Positions 60,535 to 64,000 of a stretch of 64,000 nt of DNA are shown here, in pieces; positions within the stretch are counted from its first letter, which is position 1, and every line of letters begins with the position of its first letter. Position numbers and translations under genes: made by a program. The stretch comes from Agrococcus jejuensis (GTDB taxonomy: Bacteria; Actinomycetota; Actinomycetes; Actinomycetales; Microbacteriaceae): positions 62,001 to 126,000 of the forward strand of contig NZ_VEFR01000004.1 in the NCBI RefSeq assembly GCF_007679035.1, given 5' to 3'. A model generated the notes under the pieces. It had not been told where the DNA came from. It made no database searches and worked only from the letters and a program-made list of their open reading frames with translations.

Positions 60535-62409
60535 ATGGCACGAGCAGTCGGCATCGACCTCGGCACCACCAACTCCGTCGTCGCATTCCTCGACGCCGGT
60601 CAGCCCACCGTCATCGCCAACGCGGAGGGCTTCCGCACGACCCCCTCGGTCGTCGCCTTCGCGAAGGACGGCGAGACCCTCGTCGGCGAGCCCGCCAAGC
60701 GCCAGGCCGTCACGAACGTCGACCGCACCATCGCCTCGGTCAAGCGCCACATCGGCACCGACTGGACGACGGCGATCGACGACAAGCGCTACACGCCGCA
60801 GGAGATCTCGGCGCGCATCCTCGGCAAGCTGAAGCGCGACGCCGAGACGTACCTCGGCGAGCCCGTCACCGACGCCGTCATCACGGTGCCGGCGTACTTC
60901 AACGACGCCGAGCGCCAGGCCACGAAGGAGGCCGGCGAGGTCGCGGGCCTCAAGGTGCTGCGCATCATCAACGAGCCCACCGCCGCGGCGCTCGCGTACG
61001 GCCTCGACAAGGGCAAGGAGGACGAGCTCATCCTCGTCTTCGACCTCGGTGGCGGCACGTTCGACGTCTCGCTGCTCGAGGTGGGCAAGGACGACGACTT
61101 CTCGACGATCCAGGTGCGCTCGACCGCAGGCGACAACCGCCTCGGCGGCGACGACTGGGACGAGCGCGTCGTCGAGTGGCTCACGAAGAAGTTCAAGGAC
61201 TCGACCGGCGTCGACGTCTCGAAGGACAAGATCGCACGCCAGCGCCTCAAGGAGGCCGCGGAGCAGGCGAAGAAGGAGCTCTCGTCGTCGACGTCGACGA
61301 GCATCCAGCTGCCCTACCTCTCGCTCACCGAGAACGGCCCCGCCAACCTCGACGAGACCCTCACCCGCGCGCAGTTCGAGCAGCTCACCTCCGACCTGCT
61401 CGAGCGCACCCGCAAGCCCTTCGAGGACGTCATCCGCGAGGCCGGCGTCTCGGTCGACGAGATCGCGCACGTCGTGCTCGTCGGCGGCTCGACCCGCATG
61501 CCCGCCGTCTCGGAGCTCGTCAAGAAGCTCACGGGCGGCAAGGAGCCCAACAAGGGCGTGAACCCGGACGAGGTCGTCGCCGTGGGCGCCGCCCTGCAGG
61601 CCGGCGTGCTGCGCGGCGAGCGCAAGGACGTGCTGCTCATCGACGTCACGCCCCTGTCGCTCGGCATCGAGACCAAGGGCGGCATGATGACGAAGCTCAT
61701 CGAGCGCAACACCGCCATCCCGACGAAGCGCTCGGAGACCTTCACGACGGCCGAGGACAACCAGCCGTCGGTCGCCATCCAGGTGTTCCAGGGCGAGCGC
61801 GACTTCACCCGCGACAACAAGGCGCTCGGCACGTTCGAGCTCACGGGCATCGCGCCCGCGCCCCGCGGCATCCCGCAGGTCGAGGTCACGTTCGACATCG
61901 ACGCGAACGGCATCGTGCACGTGTCCGCCAAGGACAAGGGCACGGGCAAGGAGCAGTCGATGACGATCACGGGCGGCTCGAGCCTCTCGAAGGACGACAT
62001 CGAGCGCATGGTCAAGGACGCCGAGGAGAACGCCGCGGCCGACAAGGCCCGCCGCGAGGCCGCCGAGACGCGCAACAACGCCGAGCAGCTCGTCTACTCG
62101 GTCGAGAAGCTGCTGGCCGACAACGCCGAGCAGCTGCCCGACGACGTGAAGACCTCGGTGCAGGCCGACGTCGACGCCCTCAAGACGGCGCTCGCGGGCG
62201 ACGACGACGAGGCGCTGAAGACGGCGTTCGACACGCTGAACGCGTCGCAGCAGAAGCTCGGCGAGGCGCTCTACCAGCAGCAGTCGCAGGCTGCGCCCGA
62301 GGGCGAGCCCGGCGAGCAGCCGCAGGGCGAGCAGCCGTCGTCGAACGACGACGACGTGGTCGACGCCGAGATCGTCGACGACGAGGACGACAAGAACGAC
62401 CGGAAGTGA
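60535..62409 (+). CDS. dnaK: Hsp70 chaperone DnaK
   Basis: ATP-dependent Hsp70 chaperone. The 624 residues have GIDLGTTNS near the N-terminus, [26 protein letters not shown], the substrate-binding domain (about 390-500) and an acidic flexible C-terminus. AAGGAG lies eight bases before the ATG. It is the first gene of a dnaK-grpE-dnaJ operon under double HspR operators. Gap to grpE is four bases. Confidence 0.98.
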   Translation: MARAVGIDLGTTNSVVAFLDAGQPTVIANAEGFRTTPSVVAFAKDGETLVGEPAKRQAVTNVDRTIASVKRHIGTDWTTAIDDKRYTPQEISARILGKLKRDAETYLGEPVTDAVITVPAYFNDAERQATKEAGEVAGLKVLRIINEPTAAALAYGLDKGKEDELILVFDLGGGTFDVSLLEVGKDDDFSTIQVRSTAGDNRLGGDDWDERVVEWLTKKFKDSTGVDVSKDKIARQRLKEAAEQAKKELSSSTSTSIQLPYLSLTENGPANLDETLTRAQFEQLTSDLLERTRKPFEDVIREAGVSVDEIAHVVLVGGSTRMPAVSELVKKLTGGKEPNKGVNPDEVVAVGAALQAGVLRGERKDVLLIDVTPLSLGIETKGGMMTKLIERNTAIPTKRSETFTTAEDNQPSVAIQVFQGERDFTRDNKALGTFELTGIAPAPRGIPQVEVTFDIDANGIVHVSAKDKGTGKEQSMTITGGSSLSKDDIERMVKDAEENAAADKARREAAETRNNAEQLVYSVEKLLADNAEQLPDDVKTSVQADVDALKTALAGDDDEALKTAFDTLNASQQKLGEALYQQQSQAAPEGEPGEQPQGEQPSSNDDDVVDAEIVDDEDDKNDRK

Positions 62410-62413
62410 TCGC

Positions 62414-63100
62414 ATGAGCGACGACATCCGACCCGAGGACGAGGGCCCCGTCTTCCGCGACAAGCGGAGGATCGACCCCGAGACCGGCGAGGCGCGGCAG
62501 AGCCCTGCGGATGCGCAGGCAGCCGCGGAGCAGGCGGCGGCCGAGACGACGGAGCAGGCGGCGGATGCGGGTGCCGAGGCACCCGCGCCCGCCCCCGCAT
62601 CCGACGACCTGAGCGCCGAGGACCGTGCGCTGCTCGAGGGCGAGGCCGAGCGCCTCGCCGCCGAGCAGGCGAGCTTCGACGCCCAGATCGCCGTGGCGAA
62701 GGACGAGGTGCGCAGGCTGCAGGCCGAGTACGTCAACTACCGCAACCGCGTCGAGCGCGAGCGGGCCGCCGACAAGGTGGCGACGACGGCATCCGTGCTG
62801 TCGGCGCTGCTGCCGGCCCTCGACGACCTCGACCGGGCCGAGCAGCACGGCGACCTCGAGGGCTCGCCGCTCGCGATCGTCGCGCAGAAGCTGCGCGGCT
62901 CCATCGCGGGGCTCGGGCTCGAGGCCGTGGGCGTCGTGGGCGAGCCGTTCGACACGGCCGTGCACGAGGCGATCGCGCAGCTGCCGAACCCGGAGGTGAC
63001 CGAGATGGTCGTCGCCGACGTCGTGCAGCGCGGCTACCGCATCGGCGAGCGCCTCGTGCGCCCCGCGAAGGTGGCCGTGTTCGTGCCCGCTGGCGAGTAG
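62414..63100 (+). CDS. grpE: nucleotide exchange factor GrpE
   Basis: Releases ADP from DnaK. 228 residues: a disordered acidic, Ala-rich N-terminus (1-85), a long coiled coil with LQAEYVNYRNRVERERA, and the beta domain ending VVADVVQRGYRIGERLVRPA. It follows dnaK by four bases and precedes dnaJ by four bases. Confidence 0.97.
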   Translation: MSDDIRPEDEGPVFRDKRRIDPETGEARQSPADAQAAAEQAAAETTEQAADAGAEAPAPAPASDDLSAEDRALLEGEAERLAAEQASFDAQIAVAKDEVRRLQAEYVNYRNRVERERAADKVATTASVLSALLPALDDLDRAEQHGDLEGSPLAIVAQKLRGSIAGLGLEAVGVVGEPFDTAVHEAIAQLPNPEVTEMVVADVVQRGYRIGERLVRPAKVAVFVPAGE

Positions 63101-63104
63101 TCGC

Positions 63105-64000
63105 ATGGCGAGCAACGACTGGTTCGACAAGGACTTCTACAAGGTCCTCGGCGTCGCGAAGGACGTCGAGGCCGCCGACCTGAAGAAGCAGTACCGCAAG
63201 CTCGCGCGGCAGTTCCACCCCGACTCGAACCCCGGCGACGCGAAGGCGGAGGCGCGGTTCAAGGAGATCTCCGAGGCGTTCACGGTGCTGTCTGATCCGA
63301 AGCAGCGCGAGGAGTACGACTCCGTGCGCGCCATGGCGGGTGGGCGTCCGCGCTTCGCTCCCGGTGCGCAAGGCGGCTTCGAGGACGTCTTCGGCGGCAT
63401 GTTCAACCAGGGTGGCGGCCCGCGGGTGCAGTACTCGCAGGGCGACTTCGAGGACATCCTCGGCGGCATGTTCGGCGGCGGCGGTGGCGGCTTCGGCGGC
63501 CAGCGTGCACCGCAGCGGGGCCGCGACGTCACCGCGAACGCGCAGCTCGACTTCCTCTCGGCCGTGCAGGGCGACACGCTCAAGCTCACGGTCGGCGGTC
63601 GCTCCATGACCGTCAAGATCCCCGCGGGCGTGCACGACGGCCAGAAGATCCGCATCGGCGGCAAGGGCCAGGCATCCATCACGAACGGGGCGCCCGGCGA
63701 CCTCATCGTCACGGTGCAGGTGCGGCCGCATCCGGTGTTCCGCATGGACGGGCGCGACATCCGCCTCGACGTGCCGGTGACGTTCACGGAGGCCGCGCTC
63801 GGCGCGACCATCGAGGTGCCGACCGTCGGCGGCGGCACCGTGCGCCTCAAGGTCGCGGCCGGCACCCCCTCGGGCCGCGTGCTGCGCGTCAAGGGCAAGG
63901 GCGTCGCGGCCAAGCAGGGCACCGGCGATCTGCTGGCGACCGTGCAGGTCGCGGTACCGTCGCACCTGAACGCCGCGCAGCGCGAGGCGCTGGAGGCGTT
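63105..64000 (+). CDS. dnaJ: DnaJ-type co-chaperone without zinc finger (3' end missing)
   Basis: The first 298 residues are visible. The J domain has HPD at residues 38-40 (QFHPDSN). A Gly/Phe-rich linker (GGFEDVFGGMF, GDFEDILGGMFGG) follows, and after residue 140 the client-binding beta domain (AQLDFLSAVQGDTLKLTV, SMTVKIPAGVHDGQKIRI) begins directly. The four CxxCxGxG zinc motifs of classical DnaJ are absent, so it is a type II-like DnaJ, as in CbpA. The frame is open at the window end. Confidence 0.9.
   Translation, partial: MASNDWFDKDFYKVLGVAKDVEAADLKKQYRKLARQFHPDSNPGDAKAEARFKEISEAFTVLSDPKQREEYDSVRAMAGGRPRFAPGAQGGFEDVFGGMFNQGGGPRVQYSQGDFEDILGGMFGGGGGGFGGQRAPQRGRDVTANAQLDFLSAVQGDTLKLTVGGRSMTVKIPAGVHDGQKIRIGGKGQASITNGAPGDLIVTVQVRPHPVFRMDGRDIRLDVPVTFTEAALGATIEVPTVGGGTVRLKVAAGTPSGRVLRVKGKGVAAKQGTGDLLATVQVAVPSHLNAAQREALEA

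Noticed and set aside
1..64000. rRNA and tRNA genes
   Set aside because: I saw no sequence with tRNA or rRNA landmarks in the intergenic regions by eye; a tRNAscan run would be decisive.

Overview
This 64 kb window is very GC-rich, densely packed and on codon usage and gene content looks like a chromosome segment of an actinobacterium, most likely Microbacteriaceae (Agrococcus-like; inference, no 16S here). Pointers are endonuclease NucS, a DUF7882 protein, a Holin-X/DUF3618 cluster, HspR-type (HAIR) operators before dnaK, a bifunctional PutA, an LPXTG wall-anchored fibril, and many promoters whose -10 box lies 5-7 bases before the start codon, implying leaderless mRNAs. I see no rRNA, tRNA, CRISPR array, transposase or prophage.

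Layout. 1-8.1 kb: the end of a HhH-GPD DNA-repair gene, a nucleotidyltransferase-like/methyltransferase fusion, an NrtR-like Nudix regulator facing an SPFH protein and an NAD-kinase-like protein, a MarR-MFS operon and small proteins. 8.4-15.4 kb: one giant cell-wall fibril gene with 16 CshA-type repeats. 15.5-19.1 kb, minus strand: fructosamine-kinase-like, AlkZ-like glycosylase, and an ArsR-MFS operon. 19.3-21.7 kb: hemB and hemL. 22.3-28.5 kb: nucS, MFS, an L7/L12-like protein, an ABC exporter and a MATE pump. 28.9-33.0 kb: two flavin-dependent oxidoreductases facing an MHS transporter. 33.1-40.9 kb: a zinc metallopeptidase, a degenerate cyclase-like receptor overlapping an MscS channel with a cyclic-nucleotide-domain-like tail, an M13 peptidase and a YtxH/Holin-X/DUF3618 operon. 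41.1-45.4 kb: small enzymes and a minus-strand split type VII toxin/immunity cassette. 45.5-54.6 kb: a desaturase-like oxidoreductase, a PutA with an unusual 400-residue disordered N-terminus, a lipoprotein and a DUF368 polyprenyl-phosphate transporter. 54.8-60.2 kb: MFS, a KhtT/KhtU-like K+/H+ antiporter, a cupin gene bracketed by inverted palindromes, and twin DUF1345 membrane proteins. 60.3-64 kb: dnaK-grpE-dnaJ (dnaJ cut by the window end).

The most interesting structure not explained by genes is in the intergenic DNA: at least seven sets of long, nearly perfect palindromes (several recurring 2-4 times here), a helically phased GACTGGTC octamer array between arsR and hemB, and an inverted pair of about 77-bp elements around the cupin gene. 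The most interesting protein system is the cyclase-like receptor plus MscS/CNB-like channel, in which the catalytic positions and the nucleotide-binding cassette are both altered. The split CpnT-like toxin cassette with a two-domain immunity protein comes next.
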